A DNA stretch of 64,000 bases from Rhynchopus sp. YZ270_cl-10 (taxonomy: Eukaryota > Euglenozoa > Diplonemea > Diplonemida > Diplonemidae), in NCBI GenBank assembly GCA_964035575.1, contig OZ037870.1, positions 248,001 through 312,000 on the forward strand, in the 5' to 3' direction. Positions within the stretch are counted from its first letter, which is position 1, and every line of letters starts with the position of its first letter. The position numbers and the translations under genes are program-made. The notes beneath the pieces are model-generated. The model did no database searches, was not told the DNA's origin, and saw only the letters and a program-made list of their open reading frames with translations. Positions 29,146 to 39,884 of the stretch are shown here, in pieces.

Positions 29146-30444
29146 ATTCTTTTCTTAGCGAAACAAAAAGAATGCTGAATGTAATCAGAAACGTCTATAA
29201 AAGAGGAACCCTAAGATTGGTGGGCGTTGCCACTGTCGTCGCCACCCACCAAGCTTAGAACCTGACGTTTGATTACTGTGTCTCAACCTCTGGGACGCAG
29301 GCAATGCCAGTTCGTTTTGCAAAAGTTTGATTATAGACATACTATCACTAGATAATAGGTTTTTCTTCAGAGGATCCTTAAAAAGAGAGCAAATAGAAGG
29401 AGCACGCTTTTGCAGTAGGAGGTGGCAGAGTCCTTATTTTATTTTGTTTTGGGGGAGAGTTCGTTTTGCAAAAGGAAAAAAGGAGGGGTCTTTTTTTACA
29501 TAAAACCGTTCGGTGTGTCATAAATAGGTGTTACTTGAAGGGTGGGTGAAGGGAAATCTCTACTCATAAGAACAGAAAGGGGGTGGAGGGATGGGGCCTG
29601 GTGAGGGAGGGGGTACAGGATAAAGGTGTAAACATAATAAAAAGAAAAAAGCTCCATAAAAGGGGGAGAAGAGGGGGGAGAAGAGGGGGGAGAAGAGGGG
29701 GGAAGAGAGGGGGGAGAAGAGGGGGGAGAAGAGGGGGGAGCAGAGGGGGGAGAAGAGGGGGGAGAAGAGGGGGGAGAAGAGGGGGGAGAAGAGGGGGGAG
29801 AAGAGGGGGGAGAAGAGGGGGGAGAAGAGGGGGGAGCAGAGGGGGGAGAAGAGGGGGGAGAAGAGGGGGGAGAAGAGGGGGGAGAAGAGGGGGGAGAAGA
29901 GGGGGGAGAAGAGGGGGGAGCAGAGGGGGGAGAAGAGGGGGGAGAAGAGGGGGGAGAAGAGGGGGGAGAAAAAAAACTCCCCTTTGCTGGGTGGAAACCC
30001 GCAATAGCCCTTTTTGTTCGGAGAAATCTCTCCCTTTTTTTTGAAAACTTGAAAATAATCACGTGTAGCGACACAATTTTTCCACTCCGCGCCCACCCTC
30101 CGACAGCTTATTAGTAAGCCGACTCGGGGGGGGACGTTTTTTCGAAAACCTACCCAACAGTTGTATTATTGCAAACACCTGAGGATGCACATTACCGTTT
30201 TGTTTTTGTTTTTGTTTTGCTTTTTTTGTGTCTGTGGGGTTTTCTGTGGATGCGTGTAGATCCTTCTTTCTCTCTATTTCTGTTTTCTTTCTTTCGTTCT
30301 TTCTTGCTTGCATAATCATCCCCCATAGCCGTTACGTGAGTATTTTTTTGATCATCTGTAGCCACACACACAGTCACTACTTTTCCCCCCCTCCCTTCTT
30401 TTGAGAAATATGCTCTGGTCAGTCTCTCTCTCTCTCTCTCTCTG
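29146..30444. other. gene-free stretch around a 12-bp minisatellite
   Basis: No real gene seen. Apart from the minisatellite there are AT-rich runs, a relic of the hairpin module near 29,290-29,320, a (TC)n tract at about 30,421-30,443 next to the stop codon of the VIT/VWA gene, and T-rich sequence near 30,190-30,300. Confidence 0.55.
29661..29970. repeat. 12-bp minisatellite GGGGAGAAGAGG, about 26 units
   Basis: There are about 26 tandem units, with AGCAGAGG variants at regular places and one AAGAGAGG variant. On the minus strand this is a 310-nt pure C/T tract. Long open frames encoding Ser/Pro/Leu repeats arise from it but are artefacts of the repeat. Variant spacing suggests higher-order duplication of groups of units. 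Confidence 0.9.
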
Positions 30445-33054
30445 CTACGCCACGTGTATGGAATGATCGCTCAAGTACGCGGCAGCATTGTCCAGCCATG
30501 AGTCACAGGAGTGCTTTTGCAGGAAGAGCAACGCTTTTGATGACACCATTGGCAGGAGCGCCATATCGTCCCGCTGGTTGTCCTTCAGCAGTGAGAGCAC
30601 AATCGCCGTCGACCACAACGCCATGAGAATGCGGGAGTTCTTCGGCACCGTGTCCTCATCCGCCCCTTCGTTGCTCAGTGCGTTCTTCTGCTCATCCGTC
30701 AGCGACGCAATCGCAGGCACGTTCTCCCTCAGGCTCCTGAAGCCAACCCCCGTCAGACGGCAGATCTTCTGCGAAAAAGCCCAACTCCCATCGCTCTCCT
30801 GGCAGTTCAGCAGCGCCTCGATGTCAGGGTCGCCCACAACAGAGCCAATGATCTCGGCCTCAACGATCTCACGGATGAACTGCATTGCTTTGTCGCTGGG
30901 CTTGCGCGGGGTTGAGCGTGGTGGTGTCTCATCTAGTGCACGGGCCGTCCCGTCGTCGGCCTTGTAGAGCACAGCAGACGAGAGCGCAGACGAGAGACGC
31001 CCTGTGAGCCTGCAGCTGCGGTAGTCGTGTGGCAGGGACGGGTGGGCTGCGATGGCGACGGGGGCCTCGTTGGCACGCACCACGCATGTTGTGCTCATGC
31101 ACCGTGTTGCAGTGTGCGACGTGACAAAGCCGAACTGCGACGACAAATGCACAATCTCCTGCACCTCCTCCTTCGCAAGCACAGTCCGTCCGCAGAACAG
31201 GCCCTGCGCATCCACCGCCCACCTCGGCTCCAGCAGCATCCTCGCACGGTCCAGCCCTGCCCCAATGTGAGGCACAAGGCCCAGGATCGACTCAGTCTTG
31301 ATCTGCCGATACGACTCGTTCGACTCGTTGAGCATCATGATGTGGTCTGTGATGCGGAACTCACGCTCGCCCAGGACAACGCTCAAGGTGATGGACGTCT
31401 TTGGACTCAGCTTCTCCGATGCAAAGCAGGTGAGCACCTTCGCCTCGCCCATCTGGATGAGTGGGATGGTGTGGTAGCAGGGCCGGATGTGCTTGAGGTG
31501 CTCCGGCAGTGCTTCGTCGTCGCCGCCTTCGAGGGAGAACTGCAGGTCTGCAAGCGGCAGGCACGGCACGCACGTCTCCTGCACGATTGCGAGGAGGTGG
31601 TTCAGGACGGGATTGCACGACGCGCTGTCTGCGGACTGTGCGGAGAGCTCTGCGCTGTCCACGACACGCACCTTCCCACAGCATGCGTCTGCAAACAGCT
31701 CTGCTGCAGAGGCCTCGAGGAAGGGCGCTACGCCCACGAAGTGCAGGCGTGTGGTGTGTGCGTAGTCGCGAGCCAGGTGCACGCTGTCCCGCAGACCCTT
31801 CACAGGCGAGCTTGTCAACACCACCACGTGTCTGCCATAGCCTCGTGTCACCGGCACGCCGTACACCTTGCGCAGTGCGTGGAAGAGGTCTGCGTTCGCA
31901 ACGCCTGCCGAGATGGAGTCCAAGAACGCCTTCGCAGACGCAACCGACTCAGATGTGTTCGCAAGCGGCACTGGTGAGAGCAGCAGCGACGACGCAGAAG
32001 CCTTCTGCCCGCCTGCAGAGATATCCACCCCTGACAGGCAGACATTGAAGTTGCATGTCTGCGGGAGGGACAGGATCGCGTACTTTGCTGCCGTTGCTGC
32101 AGTGGCGAGCCACTCAGGCCCTGTCCCCACTGTAGAGACATCGAGAACGAACATATACTCCACGTTGGGCGACGTAAGCAGCTCCTCTGACGCGCCTGCC
32201 GCAAGGAAGCGGCTCTCCGTCGGCTGTACTGTGATGTTGAGGCAATACAGCTCCTCCTTGCTCAGACCCAAGGCCTCGGGGCTGCCTGCAGGGCACACAG
32301 CCTCGATACGCATGATGGGCGCTGTGTCGTCCTTGTTTGCGACTGTGGTGCACTCGATGTACACATCGTCACCCCAGAAGAAGTCGTTCCGTGAGTTGTA
32401 CACCTTGTCCGTCCACTCCAAGGTGCCGGTCTTGCCTGAGGTGGAGATCTTTGCCTTTGGGTTTGTCAGGTTGTGCAGTACAATGCTTTCGAGTGGGTCG
32501 GGTGCCACGACCTTTGTCTCGAGAAGCGCAATCCCGTTTAGGGGAGAGTTCGAGACAATGCGGAAGTGTGTACCCCAGGAGGTGTCGTCTGTGGTCTCGC
32601 AGCCAAGCATCTTGCGTGCGATCCATAGGCGGCCCTTCTCTGCAGAGAGCGCGGTGAGGGGCACGTAGAAGGTGGACTCGATGAGGACCACGTCCCCTGC
32701 GTGCATTCGGAAGGGCAGTTTGATGCAGAAGCGGTCATCGCAGAAGCCATTGCTGCTGAAGTCCTGTGCCGTCTTGCACGACACGGTGTGCTTACCGGCA
32801 GACGCCTGCCATGCAACGAGCGTCCACTGCTTGTTCAGAGGGGACGCAAACACCGTTTCAACTGGCTCCTTCATGTTGTGCCTGAACTCCTGCGAAATGG
32901 TAACAAGGGACGCTGCGCCGTCGATGATCACAGAGATCTTTGCACCGGTCAGCTCAAACCGCGTTGATGTTGAGCCATCAAGATACAACCCTGCCCCACG
33001 TATCTCCACCCCACTGAACGTCGACTGGTACGACGCAGACCCTGCATCCTCCAT
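30445..33054 (-). CDS. VIT and von Willebrand factor A domain protein (VWA5A/PARP4-like layout)
   Basis: 869 residues from the ATG at 33,054, chosen because CCCCACCCCACAG lies 13 nt upstream; 58 further upstream codons of open frame would precede that acceptor. Residues ~30-165 form a VIT domain (VTISQEFRHNMKEPVETVFA, IESTFYVPL). Residues ~310-480 are a VWA domain (YMFVLDVST...RHVVVLTSSPVKG). Its metal-binding motif reads DVSTV rather than DxSxS, so metal-dependent binding may be lost. The C-terminal 250 residues resemble the shared tail of VWA5A-like proteins (LLNCQESDGSWAFS...LTGVGFRSL). Such proteins occur in vault-associated or poorly characterised cytosolic roles; function here is unassigned. 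No signal peptide was seen. Confidence 0.85.
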   Translation of the reverse strand: MEDAGSASYQSTFSGVEIRGAGLYLDGSTSTRFELTGAKISVIIDGAASLVTISQEFRHNMKEPVETVFASPLNKQWTLVAWQASAGKHTVSCKTAQDFSSNGFCDDRFCIKLPFRMHAGDVVLIESTFYVPLTALSAEKGRLWIARKMLGCETTDDTSWGTHFRIVSNSPLNGIALLETKVVAPDPLESIVLHNLTNPKAKISTSGKTGTLEWTDKVYNSRNDFFWGDDVYIECTTVANKDDTAPIMRIEAVCPAGSPEALGLSKEELYCLNITVQPTESRFLAAGASEELLTSPNVEYMFVLDVSTVGTGPEWLATAATAAKYAILSLPQTCNFNVCLSGVDISAGGQKASASSLLLSPVPLANTSESVASAKAFLDSISAGVANADLFHALRKVYGVPVTRGYGRHVVVLTSSPVKGLRDSVHLARDYAHTTRLHFVGVAPFLEASAAELFADACCGKVRVVDSAELSAQSADSASCNPVLNHLLAIVQETCVPCLPLADLQFSLEGGDDEALPEHLKHIRPCYHTIPLIQMGEAKVLTCFASEKLSPKTSITLSVVLGEREFRITDHIMMLNESNESYRQIKTESILGLVPHIGAGLDRARMLLEPRWAVDAQGLFCGRTVLAKEEVQEIVHLSSQFGFVTSHTATRCMSTTCVVRANEAPVAIAAHPSLPHDYRSCRLTGRLSSALSSAVLYKADDGTARALDETPPRSTPRKPSDKAMQFIREIVEAEIIGSVVGDPDIEALLNCQESDGSWAFSQKICRLTGVGFRSLRENVPAIASLTDEQKNALSNEGADEDTVPKNSRILMALWSTAIVLSLLKDNQRDDMALLPMVSSKALLFLQKHSCDSWLDNAAAYLSDHSIHVA

Positions 33055-34477
33055 AGTGACTACCTCCCTGTGGGGTGGGGAATATGGTGGTAAAGTGTGT
33101 GGGTGTGTGTAAAGCATAGTCGGGCGCAGCCTCATGTAGGTGGAAGCAACAGTATCAGAGGAACTGCCACAAGGCATGTCCCGTTGTCTCGCAGGAGGAT
33201 GAGGTGTCATGTTCTCGGAATCTCTCACACAACCCCGCCGCTGTGAGTCACGGAAGATGTCATCAAGCGGTTGAAACGGCGGTGGTCAAGAACAGAGGTG
33301 TGCCGATGCACTGCTGACAAAACAAACACATGTCAGAGCTCTAAAGTAATATCGTGAGCCGAAGCTTCATTTCCATTGTGTGTGTTGAAAAAAAAATAAA
33401 CTATCATCATCCGAAGGGAAAAGAGAGGACTGAGGCTGCAGGTGTCTTCTGTTGTGAGTTGTGTGAGTGGCTCAGACGGCGAACGTATGTGTCTCCATGA
33501 TTCCCGTGATTAGCGGGCGTCAAGATGTCCTGCAGTCTGCAGTGTTGCGGGACGTCGTTCGTCAAAGTGTCGATCATGCGCCAAAAACTCACAACAAAAA
33601 AATCACTCTCAGAAAAGAGGCAAGGGAAAGGGAAAGGGAAAGGATGTCTCTCGCAGGTCCTCAAGGAAACGTACTCAGGCTCCAGATGGAGGAAAAGTTG
33701 TCATCAGCGGACAGTTACGAGGTGCCCGACTAGGTTGGTTAATTAAACTAAATTGCATCACTGTGATGTGGCTGCTGTTTTCAGGTGAAAAAAAAAAGTG
33801 CTCTCAGAATCTCTCCCACACAACCCCGCCGCTGTGAGTCACGGAAGATGTCATCAAGCGGTTGAAACGGCGGTGGTCTATACTATGTCCCAAGCATACA
33901 TGGGGGAACACATTTGGTAAACAATGAACACAAGGTTGGTTCGCAAAGCTGGAGTGCCTGACGATTCTTCGAAGCATGATACACGGTGAGGGATGGGATG
34001 GGGGATATAAACATGACTTGAAACGCAATGCGCTCTCGTGACAGTGTACGTAGGTACACGACCGATGCACGGGTGGACCCCAACCACGCAGTCCTACATC
34101 CATTTCGTGGTTCACAACTGACCATAAAAGCAGTTGTTGCTGTTTCACCAGACAGCCTTGCCTCCTGTGCAGAAGTTACTTCATTTCAATCTTGTCGCAA
34201 CGTATGCGCCACTCGGGTTTGCAACCTTTTGGCGTTCAACGAAAACAAGACACGTGTCTTTTGTATTTCAAACGGAAACAAGCACACCAGAGACAAAATA
34301 TAAGAGGGCGGCAAGGGTAGTAGCATTCATTTTTTTGGTGGGGGGCTCGCTAACTAGAGACCATTCGCTGGCGCACGGGTTATACGCTTGATGAGGGAGT
34401 TGAACGGAACAGGTGGAACCTTCTCCACCAAAGATGACCCGCGTATTATACATCGCCTGTGACAGCATGTCCTCTGC
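33055..34477. other. intergenic stretch with ~75-bp direct repeat and ankyrin 3' module
   Basis: No gene was supported. Segment 33,214-33,287 recurs at 33,803-33,878 (CAACCCCGCCGCTGTGAGTC and more). A hairpin-module copy lies at about 34,020-34,053. The block 34,134-34,262 is the shared 3' module of the ankyrin family, and 34,380-34,468 is a second shared 3' block ending at the stop codon of copy 2. Confidence 0.6.
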
Positions 34478-36229
34478 TCACTCCTCGTACCGTGCAAGGT
34501 AGTCGCTCCACTTCATGCGGTGTTTGGAGCTGACGTGCCGCCGCACAGACGCCTCTGACGCAAACGGGACACCTGCAGCTGTCTGTGCAACGCCACATTC
34601 ACGGCAGGAGTGCTCCGTCGCGTCCTCCTCCTCCTCGCTCCCCTGCTCCTCCTCCGCAGTCTCCGTTGCTTCCGCCACTTCCAGCTCCTCCCGTTTCCTC
34701 TTCACCCCTCTGCTCTCCTGACCAGGTGGCGTCTTTGCAAGGCGCCCACGCAGCAGCTCCGCAGTCTCCTCTGAGTAAGACTCCGCAAGTGCGAGGCAGG
34801 TCATCCCACCGCTCGTCATGTGCAGCGGGTCTGCCCCGTTATCGAGGAGCACCTCGCAGATGTCGAGGCTGCCCTTCACCACAGCCTGCTCCAGAGCGGT
34901 GGTGGCACCGCCGTCCACCTTTGCACCGTGCTTCAGCAGCAGCTTCACCGCAGACACCTTCCTTGAGGAGGCTGCATGCGCAAGACACGTCCACCCCTTT
35001 GTGTCCTCCACCTCCAGGTCTGGTGTCGTCGCCTCAAACACCATCTCCATACCACACAGAGCAGCCTTCCCTGCAATGTACATCAGAACTGTCTGCCCGT
35101 TGTCGCTCTTCTGGTTGATGTCAAGTCTGTCGCTTTGCAGAAGTGCCTGCAGGTTCCGCCAGGACCGGTTCTGGGCCGCAAGTACTGTGAGTGTGTCGCC
35201 GCATTCATCAAGGGCGTTGGGATTTGCACCCAAGCACACAAGCTTCGTAATATACTTAGGTCTATCTGCATCTTCCACTGCGCGTGTCAAAACAGTATTG
35301 TTCCTATCCGAGCACACAGTCTCAATGTCCATCCCGCATGCCACGAGCGACTCCTCCATCTTCAACATATTGTCGCCACCATAGTGACGCCTGCGTAGAT
35401 AGACATTTGGGTCAGCACCCTTCTGCACCAACAGCTGCAATGGCTCGAGTGGAATAGGTGTGCGTAACTCAAGGAGCACATCACTGTCGACAGCAGCACC
35501 GTGTTCCAACAGCATCGACAGCAGGTTCGCGAACTGACTCACATCCCGTCGACGACACAAGGCCGTCACTGTGCCGTCAAGGGGAGACACGGGAATGAGT
35601 GCCTCGCAGTATGGTACCGCTATCCCCGTATCGTCCCACTCCTTTGTTACATGTGAAAGAAGTGCTTTCAGCAAATGGTTCTTGAATCTGTCAGACCCAC
35701 GTGCAAGTGTGGCATCGACAAGGGTTGTCATGTGGCTCTCCGTACTCCATTCAGGGATCGTCAGGGCACGTTCATTCAAAAGAATGTCGTGGTCCACGAT
35801 CAGGTTAAGAACAGTGGCGTCCTTGAAGGGGAGGACAAAGGTTTCAAACGTGCCCAGAAAAATGCTTCCTCTGACAAATTCAACACCAGCCTGCAGCAAC
35901 CACCCAACAACATCGTAGCTTTCACTCTGTGTTGCTGTGACAACACTCTCCCAAACAAGTCGGATGCCACGCTTCGCCAGCGACTGTACGGCAACAGTCT
36001 TGAGGGACGGCACAACCTCCACACAGCCACCCGCACTGAGGTGCGCCACACTCTCGTCGTCGTCAAGGGAAATGCCCTCGGGGACCAAACGCATCTCAAA
36101 GGCATCCCCCACACCACTCAGGTGTGCAGCAACAACACCCCGCACCACGCGACGCAGCTCCCCTATGCGTGCCTCACCCGACAGCTCGCACAGCTCCTCG
36201 TGCACACCGCATTTCACATGAAACTCCAT
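34478..36229 (-). CDS. ankyrin-repeat protein with C-terminal C2H2 finger, copy 2
   Basis: 583 residues; start at 36,229 by the same acceptor (TTGCACAG) as copy 1. The first 90 and last 250 residues are almost the same as in the other copies. The centre (about 100-240) closely matches copy 5, including LVWESVVTATQSESYDVVG and GTFETFVLPFKD, while residues after the middle agree with copies 1 and 3. The ankyrin stretch ends in the basic and Glu-rich linker and a complete finger (CRECG...RRHVSSKH). Its 5' flank carries the ACTCCCGCCAGTTCAACATT block also found upstream of copies 4 and 5. Confidence 0.85.
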   Translation of the reverse strand: MEFHVKCGVHEELCELSGEARIGELRRVVRGVVAAHLSGVGDAFEMRLVPEGISLDDDESVAHLSAGGCVEVVPSLKTVAVQSLAKRGIRLVWESVVTATQSESYDVVGWLLQAGVEFVRGSIFLGTFETFVLPFKDATVLNLIVDHDILLNERALTIPEWSTESHMTTLVDATLARGSDRFKNHLLKALLSHVTKEWDDTGIAVPYCEALIPVSPLDGTVTALCRRRDVSQFANLLSMLLEHGAAVDSDVLLELRTPIPLEPLQLLVQKGADPNVYLRRRHYGGDNMLKMEESLVACGMDIETVCSDRNNTVLTRAVEDADRPKYITKLVCLGANPNALDECGDTLTVLAAQNRSWRNLQALLQSDRLDINQKSDNGQTVLMYIAGKAALCGMEMVFEATTPDLEVEDTKGWTCLAHAASSRKVSAVKLLLKHGAKVDGGATTALEQAVVKGSLDICEVLLDNGADPLHMTSGGMTCLALAESYSEETAELLRGRLAKTPPGQESRGVKRKREELEVAEATETAEEEQGSEEEEDATEHSCRECGVAQTAAGVPFASEASVRRHVSSKHRMKWSDYLARYEE

Positions 36230-37197
36230 CGGTGAAGGGGGAGGGAAGGGTTCTGTGCAAGGAAGGGAAGGGTGGGTGGGGTGGTACAGGGCCATGCAGT
36301 CGGTTGTGTGGGAAAGCAGTTCTTTTGTGTTGGTGACGACACCTTGTCCTAAGATCGCTTGTTGATGCGTGACACAGAGGGAAACTATACTCCCGCCAGT
36401 TCAACATTATACTGGGGATACAATCAGCCAGACAGGAAAAGTGAAAACACAGGAAACTCAAAAAAGCCCGACACAGACACACACTCGGTACACATTTAAC
36501 ACGAAGTTGGTTCGCCAAGCTGAAGTGCCTGACGATTCTTCGAATCATAATACACGGTGAGGGATGGGAGGGCATATTAACTTCGTGGTTCACAACTGAC
36601 CATAAAAGCAGTTGTTGCTGTTTCACCAGACAGCCTTGCCTCCTGTGCAGAAGTTACTTCATTTCAATCTTGTCGCAACGTATGCGCCACTCGGGTTTGC
36701 AACCTTTTGGCGTTCAACGAAAACAAGACACGTGTCTTTTGTATTTCAAACGGAAACAAGCACACCACATAGAAAATATAAGAGGGGCATTTATCAAGTC
36801 TTTGCAGACACCTTTTTGGAATCGAACGATGAATTCGTGTGTAAAACTCGATAATCTTGTATTCGTATCCTCTCTCCCCTTTTCTCCCCAACCTCTGCTC
36901 CCGACTCCAATTGAACCAACACTCACAGACGGGGCCAAAAACACACTCGGCGTAAATACTGTGAGAAGTGGAGATTATGCACAAACGAGGCAACTGCACT
37001 ACTCCAACAAATTAAAAAGTGGTATGCGTTCCATGAAATCATTTGTGAAGAAAAGTTCGAGGATGTAGGTAGTTATTTTAGATGAGAAGATCGCTCACGA
37101 GAGACCGTTGATTAGGGAGTTGAACAGAACAGGTGGAACCTTCTCCACCAAAGATGAACTGCGTATTATACATCGCCTGTGACAGCATGTCCTCTGC
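36230..37197. other. intergenic spacer of the ankyrin array
   Basis: It contains the shared 5' block (about 36,363-36,440), the 3' module of the next copy (36,612-36,745) and the terminal block 37,110-37,188. No independent gene was seen. The order of blocks matches the spacers at 49,210-49,840 and 51,506-52,253, which supports origin by segmental tandem duplication. Confidence 0.65.
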
Positions 37198-38976
37198 TCA
37201 CTCCTCGTACCGTGCAAGGTAGTCACTCCACTTCATGCGGTGTTTGGAGCTGACGTGCCGCCGCACAGACGCCTCTGACGCAAACGGGACACCTGCAGCT
37301 GTCTGTGCAACGCCACATTCACGGCAGGAGTGCTCCGTCGCGTCCTCCTCCTCCTCGCTCCCCTGCTCCTCCTCCGCAGTCTCCGTTGCTTCCTCCACTT
37401 CCAGCTCCTCCCGTTTCCTCTTCACCCCTCTGCTCTCCTGACCAGGTGGCGTCTTTGCAAGGCGCCCACGCAGCAGCTCCGCAGTCTCCTCTGAGTAAGA
37501 CTCCGCAAGTGCGAGGCAGGTCATCCCACCGCTCGTCATGTGCAGCGGGTCTGCCCCGTTGTCGAGGAGCACCTCGCAGATGTCGAGGCTGCCCTTCACC
37601 ACAGCCTGCTCCAGAGCGGTGGTGGCACCGCCGTCCACCTTTGCACCGTGCTCCAGCAGCAGCTTCACCGCAGACACCTTCCTTGAGGAGGCTGCATGCG
37701 CAAGACACGTCCACCCCTTTGTGTCCTCCACCTCCAGGTCTGGTGTCGTCGCCTCAAACACAAGCCCCATACCACACAGAGCAGCCTTGCCTGCAAGGTA
37801 CATCAGAACTGTCTGCCCGTTGGCGCTCTTCTGGTTGATGTCAAGTCTCTCGCTTTGCAGAAGTGCCTGCAGGTTCCGCCAGAACCGCTTCTTAGCCACG
37901 TGCATTGCGAGTGTGTCGCCGCATTCATCAAAGACGTTGGGATTTGCACCCAAGGACACAAGCTTTGCAACATACTCGTGTTCGTCTGTATCCTGCACTA
38001 CGCGTGTCAAATGAGTATTGTTCCTATCCGAGCACACAGTGTCAATGTCCATCCCGCATGCCACGAGCGACTCCTCCATGTTCCGCATCTCGTTGCAAGG
38101 CCGACGATGAACATTCCGACGCTTACGCAGATAGGCATTTGGGTCAGCACCCTTCTGCACCAACAGCTGCAATGTCTCGAGTGGAATAGGTGTGCCTAAC
38201 TCACCGAGCACATCACTGTCGACAGCAGCACCGTGTTCCAACAGCATCGACAGCAGGTTCACGAATTGCGTCAGATCCCCTCTGCCGCACAATACCGTCA
38301 CTGTGCCGTCAAGGGGAGACACGGGAATGAGCGCCTCGCAGTATGGTACCGCTTTCTTTATTGCAGGGACGGTAAGGCTAGGGTCGCGATTCATTATCCA
38401 ATATGACCAAGAAACCGGTGCAAGAAGTACCTTCAACAAATGGTTCTTGAATCTGTCAGACCCACGTGCAAGTGTGGCATCAACAAGGTTTCCTATGTAG
38501 TGCTCCCTCCATGCAATGATTGTCAGGATACGTTCACTCAAAAGCATGTCGTGGTCCACGATCAGGTTAAGCACAGTGGTGTCCAACAAGGGGACGAGAC
38601 AATCCATTGGATAGGTATTCGTTACATTAACACCAGCCTGCAGCAACAACCCAACAACATCGTAGCTTTTACTGCGTGTTGCTGTGACAACACTCTTCCA
38701 ATCAAGAGGGATGCGACGCTTCGCCAGCTCCTGTACAGCAATAGCCTTGGGGGACGACACAACCTCCACACAGCCACCCGCACTGAGGTGCGCCACACTC
38801 TCGTCGTCGTCAAGGGAAATGCCCTCGGGGACCAAACGCATCTCAAAGGCATCCCCCACACCACTCAGGTGTGCAGCAACAACACCCCGCACCACGCGAC
38901 GCAGCTCCCCTATGCGTGCCTCACCCAACAGCTCGCACAGCTCCTCGTGCACACCGCATTTCACATGAAACTCCAT
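37198..38976 (-). CDS. ankyrin-repeat protein with C-terminal C2H2 finger, copy 3
   Basis: 592 residues, start at 38,976 (MEFHVKCGVHEELCELLGEA). The architecture is that of copy 1. The variable centre (GIPL-type IPLDWKSVVTATRSKSYDVV...NVTNTYPMDCLVPLLDTTVL) is shared with no other copy in full, though KSYDVVGLLLQA is also in copy 6. The ankyrin units and the C-terminal finger are intact. The 5' flank (GCGTTTACATAACGTTCATA block) matches that of copy 5. It is followed upstream by the 3' end of the split kelch gene. Confidence 0.85.
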   Translation of the reverse strand: MEFHVKCGVHEELCELLGEARIGELRRVVRGVVAAHLSGVGDAFEMRLVPEGISLDDDESVAHLSAGGCVEVVSSPKAIAVQELAKRRIPLDWKSVVTATRSKSYDVVGLLLQAGVNVTNTYPMDCLVPLLDTTVLNLIVDHDMLLSERILTIIAWREHYIGNLVDATLARGSDRFKNHLLKVLLAPVSWSYWIMNRDPSLTVPAIKKAVPYCEALIPVSPLDGTVTVLCGRGDLTQFVNLLSMLLEHGAAVDSDVLGELGTPIPLETLQLLVQKGADPNAYLRKRRNVHRRPCNEMRNMEESLVACGMDIDTVCSDRNNTHLTRVVQDTDEHEYVAKLVSLGANPNVFDECGDTLAMHVAKKRFWRNLQALLQSERLDINQKSANGQTVLMYLAGKAALCGMGLVFEATTPDLEVEDTKGWTCLAHAASSRKVSAVKLLLEHGAKVDGGATTALEQAVVKGSLDICEVLLDNGADPLHMTSGGMTCLALAESYSEETAELLRGRLAKTPPGQESRGVKRKREELEVEEATETAEEEQGSEEEEDATEHSCRECGVAQTAAGVPFASEASVRRHVSSKHRMKWSDYLARYEE

Positions 38977-39331
38977 CGGTGAAGGGGGAGGGAAGGGTTC
39001 TGTGCAAGGAAGGGAAGGGTGGGTGGGGTGGTACAGGGCCATGCAGTCGGTTGTGTGGGAAAGCAGTTCTTTTGTGTTGGTGACGACACCTTGTCCTGAG
39101 ATCAGAGAGGACGCGTTTACATAACGTTCATATGAAGGAGGTGAACAGCACACTGTCGACCACTTCCATCTACGACCAGACAAGCATTTCATTTGGTACA
39201 TACAGCGCATTGAAGACAGATCGCCCAGATCAAGCGAGAATTCAATCTGTTTTCCCCCCCGCCCCTTCTTCTCTTTTTCCCTTTTTCACCAATGCCCCAT
39301 ATCCTCCCTCCACATTCACCTGTCTTCTTTT

Positions 39332-39884
39332 CTATACCACAGCCAAGAGGAAGAGCTTTTGCTGACAGGTTCCGTCCTCGGTGTTCCCGCCGTGGATGAA
39401 GAACGAGGTGTCGCCCCGCTTACAACACGCCGCATATGCAACCTCAGGAAGCGGCGAGCCTGCACTCCGCAGCACACGCCACAGAAGGGTCCCCTCTGTT
39501 GTCACATCTACAATATGCATGTCTGAGTGCACCTGGCCCCTGCTCCACCCACCCCCAACTACAAGACAGTCCCCAACGGAACAAGCAAAATGCCCTGCCC
39601 TGGCTCCCGGTCCGGCATTCGCTTTCACAACAGACCAACTGCATCGGGTGGACACAGCACTACCACCACCACCACCACCACCACCACCACCACCACCACC
39701 ACCACCACCACCACCACCACCACCACCACCACCACCACCACCACCACCACCACCACCACCACCACCACCACCACCACCACCACCACCACCACCACCACCA
39801 CCACCACCACCACCACCACCACCACCACCACCACCACCACCACCACCACCACCACCACCACCACCACCACCACCACCACCACCA
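39332..39884 (-). pseudogene. 3' part of a kelch-repeat gene cut by a retroelement
   Basis: This is the downstream piece of the gene whose upstream piece is 43,968-46,416. It begins in a poly-Gly run of about 75 codons (GGT repeats) and continues with two kelch-like units (RAGHFACSVGDCLVVGGGWS and AACCKRGDTSFFIHGGN) to the stop at 39,332. It has no start of its own. Kelch units form beta-propellers that bind proteins. If the insertion is fixed, the C-terminal propeller blades are lost from the normal product. Confidence 0.75.
39660..39884 (+). repeat. (ACC)n microsatellite left of the retroelement
   Basis: About 75 uninterrupted units on the plus strand, read as GGT (Gly) by the kelch gene. 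It is the left half of a tract that continues on the far side of the insertion (43,968-44,101). Confidence 0.95.

Noticed and set aside
29661-29970. Possible CRISPR-like array
   Set aside because: Units are 12 bp, directly tandem and without spacers; it is a minisatellite.
29496-30096. Ser/Pro/Leu-repeat open frames across the 12-bp minisatellite
   Set aside because: A 12-bp repeat without stops gives open frames by necessity; the flanks show no coding character and no proper start.
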